DNA of 64,000 nucleotides from contig NZ_KB905160.1 in assembly GCF_000378625.1 (NCBI RefSeq), positions 662,952-726,951 on the forward strand. The letters are read 5' to 3'. This document shows, in pieces, positions 8,196 to 17,434 of this stretch. The DNA comes from Colwellia piezophila ATCC BAA-637 (GTDB lineage: Bacteria; Pseudomonadota; Gammaproteobacteria; Enterobacterales; Alteromonadaceae). The notes beneath the pieces were generated by a model that saw only the letters and a list, made by a program, of their open reading frames with translations, was not told where the DNA came from and did not search any database. Each line of letters opens with the position of its first letter. Positions within the stretch are counted from its first letter, which is position 1. Made by a program: the position numbers and the translations under genes.

Positions 8196-9752
8196 TTAAT
8201 TATTTACTTCATTATCAATAAGGTAATTAAGTAATTCTCTATTTTTTGGTAAACCCGCTAAATATTTTCGGCTGAGTTGTTGGTTTTCTTGCATGCATTT
8301 ATTACTGATAGTTGCATTGTCATGTCGTCTCGTTGTCGCTCTCGCTTGGGTAGTAAACCCCATGCCATAAATAATATATTGATAACTTGCTGCGGGAAAA
8401 ATCTCTTCTATCTCGGTAAAGTCGTTATAAGACGGCTCTTGATATTGCCATAACGTTAATAGTTGCTGTAAACGCTCTGGGATTGTCTCTGCAAGGCGAT
8501 TATCAAGCCAGTATTTGTCATCACTGCGTTGGCTTAATACATAATGTAACTTCAAAAATTCAATGATTCGCTGCCAACGGTAATGAAAACGTTGATTAAA
8601 GCGATCTGCGGTAATGGCCATTATGCTGTGATTAGCAGGCAGCTCTTTGGCGATCATTTTTGCTGATAACTCAACTAAGGCTAGGGCAGATGCTTCAAGA
8701 GGCTCTAAAAATCCAGCCGCCATACCGACAGCCACACAATTCTTATGCCAAAATTTTTCTCTATGACCCGGGGTAAAGGTTAATTTTCTAAAAACAAGTT
8801 TGGCGAGTGCTTCTGTTGACAAGTCTTTAGCTAGGTAAGCCCGTAACGCTTTTTCTGCTGCTTCATCGGACAAATAATCGCTGGCATAGGTATAACCAAC
8901 TCCGCGTCTGGTAGGTAAGCCTATATCCCAAATCCAACCGGCTTGTTGAGCTGTTGATAGTGTATGGGAAGAAATTTCAGCATCTTCAACAGCATAAGGG
9001 ACTTGCACGGCGATTGCACTGTCGTTAAATAAGATGTCTTTTTTATTAATAAAGGGAATTTGGTAATGTTTGCTAATTAAAAGTGCCTGACTGCCTGAGC
9101 AGTCGATAAACAAGTCTGCTGAAATATCACCATGAACTCTTGTGCTGACACTCTCTATATTATTATCGATTGCACCATTAACGCGTTCGACATGATCAAC
9201 GATATGTTCTACGCCCAAGTTTTCAATGCAGTGGCGTTGTAATAAAGCGGCAAACTTGGCTGCATTTAAGTGATAACCATAATTCGCTACGGCAGCAAAT
9301 TCAGGGGTTTGTTTTTGTTTAGGTGCACAACCATGATCGCATAAGTGAGGTTGAACACTAACGGCATGGGCAAAAGGTGTTTGTTGGGCGGTTTGTTGCC
9401 AATAGCCGGAGATATTCGCTTGGCCAAATCCTTGCGGGGCAACAAAAGGGTGGTAATAAGAATCATTTTTTTGGCCATTAACCCAGCCAATGAATTGTGA
9501 ACCCTGCTTGAAAGAAGCATCACAACAACGCAGAAACTCAACTTCTGAAATACCGATGATTTGAAGGGTATCGCGCATTGTTGGCCAAGTGCCTTCACCT
9601 ACGCCAATAGGTTTGATATCTGGCGATTCAATTAATGTTAATTTAATGCCACGAGGTGAATTTGCCTGATGTTCGGCAGCAATAATGCCGGCACTTAACC
9701 ATCCTGCGGTCCCACCACCAACGATAACGACACTTTTTACGGCTTTATTCAT
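8196..9752 (-). CDS. Tryptophan-halogenase-like flavoprotein 2 (altered WxWxIP motif)
   Basis: A 518-residue paralogue of the gene at 4766-6244. The FAD motif GGGTAGW (residues 12-18) and the FK lysine (Lys82 in DASFKQGSQF) are retained, as is GFLEPLEAS. The WxWxIP signature of true halogenases reads WIWDIG, so the Ile-Pro is lost; the motif is thought to block mono-oxygenase side reactions. Halogenating activity is therefore less certain than for the first copy. The two proteins are clearly diverged and are probably not redundant. The gene is the first after the TonB receptor in the leftward arm. A roughly 245-bp gap with a hairpin separates it from the receptor stop, so a separate promoter is possible. 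Confidence 0.86.
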   Translation of the reverse strand: MNKAVKSVVIVGGGTAGWLSAGIIAAEHQANSPRGIKLTLIESPDIKPIGVGEGTWPTMRDTLQIIGISEVEFLRCCDASFKQGSQFIGWVNGQKNDSYYHPFVAPQGFGQANISGYWQQTAQQTPFAHAVSVQPHLCDHGCAPKQKQTPEFAAVANYGYHLNAAKFAALLQRHCIENLGVEHIVDHVERVNGAIDNNIESVSTRVHGDISADLFIDCSGSQALLISKHYQIPFINKKDILFNDSAIAVQVPYAVEDAEISSHTLSTAQQAGWIWDIGLPTRRGVGYTYASDYLSDEAAEKALRAYLAKDLSTEALAKLVFRKLTFTPGHREKFWHKNCVAVGMAAGFLEPLEASALALVELSAKMIAKELPANHSIMAITADRFNQRFHYRWQRIIEFLKLHYVLSQRSDDKYWLDNRLAETIPERLQQLLTLWQYQEPSYNDFTEIEEIFPAASYQYIIYGMGFTTQARATTRRHDNATISNKCMQENQQLSRKYLAGLPKNRELLNYLIDNEVNN

Positions 9753-9949
9753 AATAATACTTCATTAATTATTGTGAAAATTTGACTGATATTGTCACTA
9801 ATATAAATCAATTTACTAAAATCATATTACTTGTTTATTTGTCTTTCTTTAAGATATTATTTTCTCTTTCTATTGTCTAACTATTGATTAATTATTCTCT
9901 AACTCTGGTTTAACTATATTTTAATTATCGTGCGCTTAATAAGAAAATA

Positions 9950-9980
9950 AATAGCCGTTATAAATAACGGCTATTATTTT
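9950..9980 (-). terminator. Hairpin after the TonB receptor gene
   Basis: The stem AATAGCCGTTAT / ATAACGGCTATT starts about 20 bases downstream of the receptor stop on the leftward strand and is followed by a T-rich stretch. It probably ends or attenuates transcription between the receptor and halogenase 2. Confidence 0.65.
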
Positions 9981-9996
9981 CGTTATAAATTATTAA

Positions 9997-12900
9997 TTAA
10001 AACTTATAACGCATACCTATGTTGTAACGAGCACCCGTTTGCTGGATGTTTTTAGTCATTAGTACATGGCGACCATAAGTACGAGACGTCTCATCAGTAA
10101 GGTTAATTGCTTCAGCAAAAACCGTTAAGTTTTCAGTGAATTCATAACCTATGTTGGCATCCAATTGTCCATAGGCTTCAGTATAAACTGGGTTAGCACC
10201 CTGTCCATCATGAAGGCCTGACAAGAAGTCATCACGCCAGTTATAAGCGAAACGGACTTGGAAGCCTGCTTTATCATAGAAAGCAATAAAGTTAGCTGAA
10301 TCACTTACACCAAGCAAAGGTGTTGCCGCATTTGCTTCAGAAGCGTTGTCATATTCAACGTCACTGTCAACTAAAGTAAAGTTAATAATAGTACCAAAAC
10401 CAGACTCACCAAATAAATGCTGGAGAGCTACTTCGACACCATTAACCTTATTTGAACCTTGGTTTACCGGTTGAGAATATTCAACTTGAAGTTGATCATT
10501 TTCTGTCGGGTGACCAAATATTTGCGTAGCAGAGCCACCATCAACACCAGGTATTATGTATTGATCTGTAGGGTTGTTTGCTTCTATGTATGCGCGATGC
10601 AATGCATTATCTGCAATATTGTTACCGGTATTGGCGACAGCGTCATCATAACGAGCACCAGAAGCCGGATGAGTTACTACACCACCGTCTGCACGCACAT
10701 AGTTTTCTGTCGTCATTTGCGAGCCTATGACGTTATCAACATCTTTTTGGAAGAAACCCACAGAGACATAACTTGCATCGCCGTAATAATACTCAAATGA
10801 CAGGTCAAAGTTGGTTGATTCAACCGGTAATAAGCCGGTATTACCACGACTACCATCGGCAAAACCGTTAGTACGCACGTTGTTTACAGTTGCACCAGCA
10901 GTTAAGTTACCGTAGCCAGCACGTGTTAATGTTTGACTATAAGAAGCTCTTAATATTAAATCTTCAACCAGTTCGATGTCAAAATCGATGTTAGGTAAGA
11001 AGTAGTCGTAACTACCGGTATCTGAAAAGTAAACAGAATCTGAACCAAGGTTTTTGGCAAATTCATTATCTGAAACCCAAGATACTGAATTAATAGCAGG
11101 TAACAATGTTGTTGACTCTATTTCGGTATTTTCATAACGAAGACCAACAGTAATACCAACGGGCATGTCGCCAAATTCTAAAGCCATATTAGCTTGCACA
11201 AAAGCACTGGTGGTTGTTTCTTTGGTTAGGCGATCCGTGGTGTAGTTAGATGGAGCACACACTTGTTTACCACATGGCCATGCAAGAGGGTCATTGACAT
11301 CACCATATAATGCACCAATAGAATCAGCCATAGTAACAAAATCCATGGCCCAAAAATCATTGGTCATGTTAGTTTTATCACCAGGCATTTGGTCAAAACG
11401 ATCAATCATAGTGCTTTGACTGGCTAATAACATTGCATCATCAATATCTGCAGGAGTACCAGAACCACCCCAATTTGGACGTTCAGCATTTGCAAAGGCA
11501 TTTCGGTTATCGACAACATTGTTGCCAATGCCAAAATCAATACTTTCTACAATACCGTTATCAAAAACATAGGTACCATCAAATTGTAATTGTTCGATCT
11601 CTGACATCATATAACTGTTTCTGAAACTGGTACCGGTATTGGTAACGCCTTCAGGTGTTAAACCTGTTATACCATCAGGGTAGACCACAGAAACAACAGG
11701 GAATGTTGATGAGAAATCAACTTTAGTTTCAGCACGAGACCAAGTCGCTACTTGAATGGTATTACTGTTACCGTAGATGCTATCTGGCTTAGCTTCAGCA
11801 CTTGAACTGTGATAATCAAGGTTAAAAGAAAGGTTATCGTTAACCAGGTATTCCAAGTTAAGACCAATTGATTTGTTTTCGTTGACTTGAGCACTTTGCT
11901 CTACTTGGCTTACTAAATCAGAAGGTCCATCAACATCATGAATATATAAAGGCGCGGCAACATTGTCACCATTTGCATCGGTCCACTCTGAACCCATTGG
12001 TAAACCTGCATAATTGAGGCTCATCCAAACTGAAAATATATTTTGATTTAATTCTGACTCATTTTTTGAATAAGTATAATCAAGCGTAGCGGTAAGGTTT
12101 TCAACTGGGCGGTACTGAAGCGTTAACTGGCCATTAGTACGAGTACGTTCTACTTCACTAAAACCATATAAAACATTATGTGGTACCGCGTATGTTACAC
12201 CTTCTCCAGGCACATTTATTTGAGTAGGACCATCACCAACCGAGCCCCAATCACCTTCTCCACCTGTTTGTGGGCGCCAACCATTGTCAATGCCTGCACG
12301 AGCTGAGCCACTTTGACGATTTTGATAACTACCGGTAATAGCAACACCGAAAGTATCATCGGCGAAGGTATTACTATACAAACCTGAGAATTCAGGTGTT
12401 ATAGCATCACCGTCTTTACTTGAGGTATCATGAACACCCTTAATACCAAATGAGGCTTGTTGACCACCAACGTTTAATGGTTTTAACGTGCGAAGGTTGA
12501 TAGTAGCACCAATACCACCTGTTGCTACCGAGGCTCTACCTGTTTTATAAACTTCAACAGCACTGATACCTTCCGATGCTAAGTTACCAAAGTCAAAAGA
12601 ACGAGAGTCTGATGCGCTGGTATCGTTGATATTTGACGACGGCATTTGACGACCGTTTAAAGTAACTAAGTTATAGTCAGGGCCAAAACCACGAACCGTT
12701 ACTTTACTACCTTCACCATTATCTCGGTCAATTGACACACCACTGATACGTTGTAGAGATTCTGCTAAGTTAGTATCTGGGAATTTACCCATGTCTTCCG
12801 CTGAAATAGCATCAACAACACCATGCGAATTACGCTTGATATCCATTGATTTAACTAAACTACCGCGAATACCGGTAACCGCTATGACTTCCAATTTATC

Positions 12901-13023
12901 TGAATCTTTTAAACTTGCTTCTTCTGCTGCTACTGCAGGTAGCGCTATGGCTCCAAGTATCAGTGATAAGCTTGTTGCAATTCTTGTTTTAGTAAATGTT
13001 TTAGTAAATGTTTTCTGAATCAT
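9997..13023 (-). CDS. TonB-dependent receptor of the carbohydrate locus
   Basis: A 1008-residue outer-membrane receptor. I chose the ATG at 13023 because it begins a clean signal peptide that ends near LPAVAAEE; a longer frame to 13125 has no signal sequence at its start and runs into the operator region. After the signal peptide comes a TonB-box-like segment (KLEVIAVTGIRGSL), then the plug domain with TNLAESLQRISGVSIDRD and VTVRGFGPDYNLVTLNG, then a long barrel ending in NIGMRYKF. This layout fits TonB-dependent oligosaccharide transporters of the Caulobacter/Alteromonas type, with energy from TonB-ExbB-ExbD. It diverges from the sugar-symporter arm, and two LacI-type operators lie within 140 bp upstream, so it is probably induced by its own substrate. 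Confidence 0.95.
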   Translation of the reverse strand: MIQKTFTKTFTKTRIATSLSLILGAIALPAVAAEEASLKDSDKLEVIAVTGIRGSLVKSMDIKRNSHGVVDAISAEDMGKFPDTNLAESLQRISGVSIDRDNGEGSKVTVRGFGPDYNLVTLNGRQMPSSNINDTSASDSRSFDFGNLASEGISAVEVYKTGRASVATGGIGATINLRTLKPLNVGGQQASFGIKGVHDTSSKDGDAITPEFSGLYSNTFADDTFGVAITGSYQNRQSGSARAGIDNGWRPQTGGEGDWGSVGDGPTQINVPGEGVTYAVPHNVLYGFSEVERTRTNGQLTLQYRPVENLTATLDYTYSKNESELNQNIFSVWMSLNYAGLPMGSEWTDANGDNVAAPLYIHDVDGPSDLVSQVEQSAQVNENKSIGLNLEYLVNDNLSFNLDYHSSSAEAKPDSIYGNSNTIQVATWSRAETKVDFSSTFPVVSVVYPDGITGLTPEGVTNTGTSFRNSYMMSEIEQLQFDGTYVFDNGIVESIDFGIGNNVVDNRNAFANAERPNWGGSGTPADIDDAMLLASQSTMIDRFDQMPGDKTNMTNDFWAMDFVTMADSIGALYGDVNDPLAWPCGKQVCAPSNYTTDRLTKETTTSAFVQANMALEFGDMPVGITVGLRYENTEIESTTLLPAINSVSWVSDNEFAKNLGSDSVYFSDTGSYDYFLPNIDFDIELVEDLILRASYSQTLTRAGYGNLTAGATVNNVRTNGFADGSRGNTGLLPVESTNFDLSFEYYYGDASYVSVGFFQKDVDNVIGSQMTTENYVRADGGVVTHPASGARYDDAVANTGNNIADNALHRAYIEANNPTDQYIIPGVDGGSATQIFGHPTENDQLQVEYSQPVNQGSNKVNGVEVALQHLFGESGFGTIINFTLVDSDVEYDNASEANAATPLLGVSDSANFIAFYDKAGFQVRFAYNWRDDFLSGLHDGQGANPVYTEAYGQLDANIGYEFTENLTVFAEAINLTDETSRTYGRHVLMTKNIQQTGARYNIGMRYKF

Positions 13024-13070
13024 GTTATATCCCCAGTTTAGTGGATCACTTTTATAATTATATGTATTGG

Positions 13071-13083
13071 TTAAGCGCTTACA
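13071..13083. promoter_or_regulatory. LacI-type operator 1 (partial palindrome)
   Basis: TTAAGCGCTTACA matches the palindrome TGTAAGCGCTTACA except at its left end. It is centred about 55 bp upstream of the receptor start, as expected for a LacI-family repressor site. Confidence 0.7.
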
Positions 13084-13142
13084 TTTCAGTACATAAAAAT
13101 ATAACAAACCACTGAAATATGACAAGCTGTAATTTCATGTGT

Positions 13143-13160
13143 CATGTAAGCGCTTACATG
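13143..13160. promoter_or_regulatory. LacI-type operator 2 (perfect 18-bp palindrome)
   Basis: CATGTAAGCGCTTACATG is a perfect palindrome with the AGCGCT core typical of LacI/GalR-family operators. It lies 120 bp upstream of the receptor gene in the divergent intergenic region. No LacI-family gene is present in the window. Confidence 0.85.
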
Positions 13161-13352
13161 AAGGTAAGTTAATAATAAAAATAGGTCAATAAATATTTCA
13201 AACTAAATTAAAGTTTATACACTAAAAATACCGTTTGTATAGTGATTTACATTTTTATTACTTTGTATAAATTATTGTTTATAAAAAGCTTTCTGTTCAT
13301 TATTTATATTTCAAATAAAATTCACGTTGAAAATAATACCAATGCGCGTATA

Positions 13353-13370
13353 TTTGTAAGCGCTTACATT
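13353..13370. promoter_or_regulatory. LacI-type operator 3, facing the rightward arm
   Basis: The perfect 14-bp palindrome TGTAAGCGCTTACA (13355-13368), extended on both sides by A/T, lies about 100 bp upstream of the symporter gene. With operators 1 and 2 it suggests coordinated control of both arms by one repressor. Confidence 0.82.
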
Positions 13371-13470
13371 TGGTGTATTAGATGACATTAATTGTCATTG
13401 ATGTATTGGGGATGCCATTAGCTAAATGTAATTGTTGATATAAATATTAATAATAAAAATGAGGCTGGTA

Positions 13471-14952
13471 ATGATAAAAAATAAAAAACAACATCAACCA
13501 AGTTTAGCTATGAATTTAGCTCCCACGTCAAGCACTAACTCACGCCTAAGCCTAGGTGAAAAGGTGGGTTATGCCTGTGGTGATGTCGCCTCAAATTTTT
13601 ATTGGCGCGTCTTTGATGTATTCCTCTTTATTTTCTATACCGATGTTTTTGGCCTGTCAGCGGCCGCGGTCGGCACTATGATGCTAGTAACACGGCTTAT
13701 TGATGCCTTCTCTGATCCGTTAATGGGCGCAATCGCAGATAGAACCAAAACCCGCTTTGGTAAATTTAGACCTTATTTACTGTGGGGCATCATTCCTATG
13801 ATTGCTGCTGGGGTACTGACTTTTACCGTACCGGATACCACTGATAGTAATAAGCTAATATGGGCTTACGGCACTTATATCTTTATGATGTTAGCTTACA
13901 CCTTTATTAACGTGCCTTACGGAGCCTTACTTGGTGTTGTTACAGGCGATAGCCAACAGAGAACCACGTTAACCAGCTTTCGTTTTATCGGCGCATTTTC
14001 TGGTGGTAGTCTTGTTGCTTATATGACGCCTGAGTTGGTAAATTACTTAGGGCAGGGCGATGAAGCACTTGGTTGGCAGCTTACTATGCTTACTTATGGT
14101 TTAGTTGCCGCAGTACTATTTGTTATTACTTTTTTATCAACCACCGAGCGCATATCGCCACCCGCAGAGCAAAAAACACCGGTATTACAAGATTTAAAAG
14201 ATTTGACGCAGAATTCTCCTTGGAAGATTCTTTTTGTCTTAGCACTTATCATCATGATGACTATCTCATTAAGAGGCAGTACCGGCACTTTCTATTTTAA
14301 ATATTATGTTGAACGTCCTGATCTCATTGGCAGCTTTGCTATGGCTTATATGATTGCTTTAGCCATTGGTGCGGCGTCTACGCCATTACTTACCAAGTTT
14401 ATTGATAAGCGCCGTTTGTTGATGATATTAATGACTATCGTTGCATCACTTTCATTGGTTTTTTATTTTGTGCCCAGTGATAACATCACCTTGATGTTTA
14501 TTTTACAAATCATGATTGGCTTAGCACTGGGGCCAAAATCACCCTTAGTATTTTCTATGTATGCCGATACCGCTGATTTCTCACAGTGGCGAACAGGCAG
14601 ACGAGCAACAGCAATGATATTCTCTGCCGCCGCCTTTGCACAAAAACTCGGCGGAGCTTTGGCGGGCGCTATGATTGGCTGGACGCTGGCTTCATTAGGT
14701 TATATTGCCAACCAAGTGCAAACGGGTACCTCTCAAGAAGGCATAGTGGTGTTAATGACTGTGGTCCCGGCAATATTTGCAGCCATTGCCGTGCCATTAA
14801 TTTATTTTTACCCATTAGATGATAAGCAATTAAAAAAACTGCAAGATGAATTACAGCAACAACAAACGTCAGGAAATAAGGGGTTAGGCCAACAAGAACA
14901 AATTCTTACTGGTGATAAGACGGCGGGTACTATCGGAGCTGTTAATGCCTAA
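13471..14952 (+). CDS. Sugar:cation symporter, GPH/MFS family
   Basis: A 493-residue inner-membrane transporter with about 12 helices. It shows the glycoside-pentoside-hexuronide signature: GEKVGYACGDVASNFYW at the N-terminus, DAFSDPLMGAIADRTKTRFG in the loop after helix 2, and KFRPYLLWG after it. The ATG at 13471 is chosen because GAGG lies six bases upstream; an ATG at 13459 has no such site. GPH carriers move di- and oligosaccharides with Na+ or H+. Next to a GH94-type phosphorylase and a gluconokinase, a beta-glucoside or cellobionate-like substrate is the best guess. Its stop codon overlaps the phosphorylase start by a few bases, so translation is probably coupled. Confidence 0.9.
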   Translation: MIKNKKQHQPSLAMNLAPTSSTNSRLSLGEKVGYACGDVASNFYWRVFDVFLFIFYTDVFGLSAAAVGTMMLVTRLIDAFSDPLMGAIADRTKTRFGKFRPYLLWGIIPMIAAGVLTFTVPDTTDSNKLIWAYGTYIFMMLAYTFINVPYGALLGVVTGDSQQRTTLTSFRFIGAFSGGSLVAYMTPELVNYLGQGDEALGWQLTMLTYGLVAAVLFVITFLSTTERISPPAEQKTPVLQDLKDLTQNSPWKILFVLALIIMMTISLRGSTGTFYFKYYVERPDLIGSFAMAYMIALAIGAASTPLLTKFIDKRRLLMILMTIVASLSLVFYFVPSDNITLMFILQIMIGLALGPKSPLVFSMYADTADFSQWRTGRRATAMIFSAAAFAQKLGGALAGAMIGWTLASLGYIANQVQTGTSQEGIVVLMTVVPAIFAAIAVPLIYFYPLDDKQLKKLQDELQQQQTSGNKGLGQQEQILTGDKTAGTIGAVNA

Positions 14953-17434
14953 CGTACCTTTAAGTGAGTCTTTAAATAAAGCTTTAAATGAGCCTTTAAG
15001 TGAACCGTTGAAGCTGTCTTTAAGTCAGCCTTTAAAGCCGCCATTGATTAGTATTGATAGTGCGGCAGATGGTTTGAATAAAGTAACCTTAACTAGCCCA
15101 ACAAAGCTGCCAAATGCGAGCGGATTTTTATGGAATCGTGACATGGTAATGCAAGTAAACTGCCGTGGTTATGTTAATTCTTTATTTATGCAACCTGAGC
15201 CGGCTAAATACTCTTATGCGCCAAATATGGAAGCTAAAGGTTTTATTCAGCCAGAGCATAGTTATTTCAGCCACCATCCAGGCCGATTTTTTTACCTTAA
15301 AGATGAAGACAGTGGTGAAATAATTTCGCTACCTTATGAGCCGATGCGTGCTGAGCTTGATAAGTTTTCTTTTGAGTTAGGTCAAAGTGATATTAGCTGG
15401 TCTATTGAACACTGGGGTTTGCAGATAAGCATTACGGTAAATTTAACCAAAGACGATTTAGTAGAGTGTTGGTTTTTTTCGGTAACCAATTCAACCACTA
15501 CTGTGAAAAATATTAGCCTCTATCCCTATTTCACCATAGGTTATATGTCGTGGATGAATCAGTCGGCAACATATAATGAAACCTTAAATGCGATTGTTGC
15601 TGACTCCGTAACGCCTTATCAAAAAGTGGCCGATTACTTTACTAATAAAGACCTAAAAGACAAAACCTTCTTTTTGAGCGATACCCGTCCTACGGCGTGG
15701 CACGCGAATCAAAAAAGCTTTGAAGGCGAAGGCGGCTTGCATCAACCCAGTGCACTTCAGGCCGAGTTATTAGACAATGTTGAAGCACGTTATGAAACAC
15801 CGGTTGCCGTTATGCAGTTTCAACAAAAGTTATTGCCCAATGAGCGAAAAAGTTATCAATTCTTGTTTGGTCCGGCAAAAGATGAAGCTGAAATCGCGAC
15901 AATTAAAGCAAAGTACCTGGGTCATCAACAACGAAGCCAGACACGAGACGCATACCGAGATTACCTTAATCAAGGCAAAGGCTGTTTAACGATTAACAGT
16001 GGTACTGGCACAGCAAGTAGAGGTTTTGATGATTTTTTCAATCACTGGCTGCCAAGGCAAATGTTTTATCATGGTGATGTTAATCGTTTAAGTACCGACC
16101 CTCAAACGCGTAATTATATCCAAGATAATATGGGCATGGCGTTTATTAATGCGCAACAAACACGTCAAGCTTATATCTTAGCGGTGTCTCAACAAACAAT
16201 TAATGGTGCTATGCCTGAGGGAGTGTTGTTGCACGAAGATGCGAAACTTAAATATATTAATCAAGTACCCCATGCGGATCATGGTGTGTGGTTACCTATT
16301 TGTCTGTCGGTCTATTTGAACGAAACCAATGATGTCAGCCTACTCAGTGAAATGGTTGCTTTCGCTGACTCAGTAGAAGAACAAGCTTTTGCCGCTCATA
16401 TAGAGCTAGCTCTGGATTACTTGATTAATGCTACCGATCATCGAAACTTAAGTTTTATTGAGCAAGGCGATTGGTGCGACCCAATGAATATGGTTGGTTA
16501 CCAAGGCAAGGGCGTTTCTAGCTGGTTATCTTTAGCCACCGCTTATGCCTTAACAACCTGGTGTGATCTTTGTGATGAATACGGCATTGCTATACATCGA
16601 CAAAAATATGATAACTACCGTTTAGCTGCTCAAGTTATTAATAGTGCCGTAAATGAACACCTATGGCATGGTCAGTGGTTTGCCCGCGGCATTACCGATG
16701 ATGGCCGCGTATTTGGTACCAATGAAGATATCGAAGGTAAGATATTTCTTAACCCGCAAAGTTGGGCCATGCTCAGCGGCGCAGCAAATGAACATCAGCA
16801 AGCAGATATGATTGCCGCTATATCAAAACAGTTAACCACACCCCAAGGGGTGATGATGCTAGCGCCAAGTTATACAGCGATGGTGGAAGATATAGGTCGT
16901 ATTACGCAAAAGCACCCTGGGGTTTCGGAAAATGGCTCTGTTTATAATCACGCAGCGATATTTTATATTTATGCGCTTTATCAAGCAGGGCAGAATAACT
17001 TAGCGTTTGAGTTATTGAGTAAAATGCTGCCATCGTTTGATAATGCGGAAGTGACCGGACAATTACCTGTTTATGTACCCAATTACTACCGAGGTGCTTT
17101 TCACCAATTTCCCAAACAAGCGGGCCGCTCCAGTCATTTATTTAATACCGGCACTGCTTCTTGGTTGTACCGCTGTTTAGTTGAAGAACTATGTGGCTTA
17201 AAAGGCTGTGCTAGCGGTTTAAAAATAGCGCCAAAAATGCCAACAAGTCTACAACATTTATCGGGTCAGCGACTCTTTAGGGGAGCGATGGTTAATTTCG
17301 AACTAGTGCAAGATAAAAACATTAGCCTCATGGAAATATTACTCGATAAACAGACGGTTACCGGCAATATTTTGACCAACTTACAGTCAGGGCAACACTA
17401 TCAATTACAGGTAAGGGTTCCGTTATATGACTAA
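14945..17434 (+). CDS. GH94-type glycoside phosphorylase, probable cellobionic acid phosphorylase
   Basis: An 829-residue cytoplasmic enzyme of the GH94/GH36-like fold. An N-terminal beta-sandwich (LWNRDMVMQVNCRGY, then QPEPAKYSYAPNMEAKGF) is followed by an (alpha/alpha)6 barrel. The barrel holds GDWCDPMNMVGYQGKG at about residues 500-520, where GH94 phosphorylases keep the catalytic Asp. It has no signal peptide. From remembered family sequences, the N-terminal pattern fits cellobionic acid phosphorylases, which convert 4-O-beta-glucosyl-gluconate plus phosphate into glucose 1-phosphate and gluconate. The adjoining gluconokinase supports this. Cellobiose or laminaribiose phosphorylase remains possible. 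The ATG at 14945 has a GGAG site six bases upstream and overlaps the symporter stop. The first 30 residues are a low-complexity L-S-E-P repeat, probably a slippage product and unlikely to be part of the fold. Confidence 0.78.
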   Translation: MPNVPLSESLNKALNEPLSEPLKLSLSQPLKPPLISIDSAADGLNKVTLTSPTKLPNASGFLWNRDMVMQVNCRGYVNSLFMQPEPAKYSYAPNMEAKGFIQPEHSYFSHHPGRFFYLKDEDSGEIISLPYEPMRAELDKFSFELGQSDISWSIEHWGLQISITVNLTKDDLVECWFFSVTNSTTTVKNISLYPYFTIGYMSWMNQSATYNETLNAIVADSVTPYQKVADYFTNKDLKDKTFFLSDTRPTAWHANQKSFEGEGGLHQPSALQAELLDNVEARYETPVAVMQFQQKLLPNERKSYQFLFGPAKDEAEIATIKAKYLGHQQRSQTRDAYRDYLNQGKGCLTINSGTGTASRGFDDFFNHWLPRQMFYHGDVNRLSTDPQTRNYIQDNMGMAFINAQQTRQAYILAVSQQTINGAMPEGVLLHEDAKLKYINQVPHADHGVWLPICLSVYLNETNDVSLLSEMVAFADSVEEQAFAAHIELALDYLINATDHRNLSFIEQGDWCDPMNMVGYQGKGVSSWLSLATAYALTTWCDLCDEYGIAIHRQKYDNYRLAAQVINSAVNEHLWHGQWFARGITDDGRVFGTNEDIEGKIFLNPQSWAMLSGAANEHQQADMIAAISKQLTTPQGVMMLAPSYTAMVEDIGRITQKHPGVSENGSVYNHAAIFYIYALYQAGQNNLAFELLSKMLPSFDNAEVTGQLPVYVPNYYRGAFHQFPKQAGRSSHLFNTGTASWLYRCLVEELCGLKGCASGLKIAPKMPTSLQHLSGQRLFRGAMVNFELVQDKNISLMEILLDKQTVTGNILTNLQSGQHYQLQVRVPLYD

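Noticed and set aside
10459..10800. 113-codon rightward frame inside the TonB receptor gene
   Set aside because: Antisense shadow of the receptor; composition is unlike a real protein of this genome.
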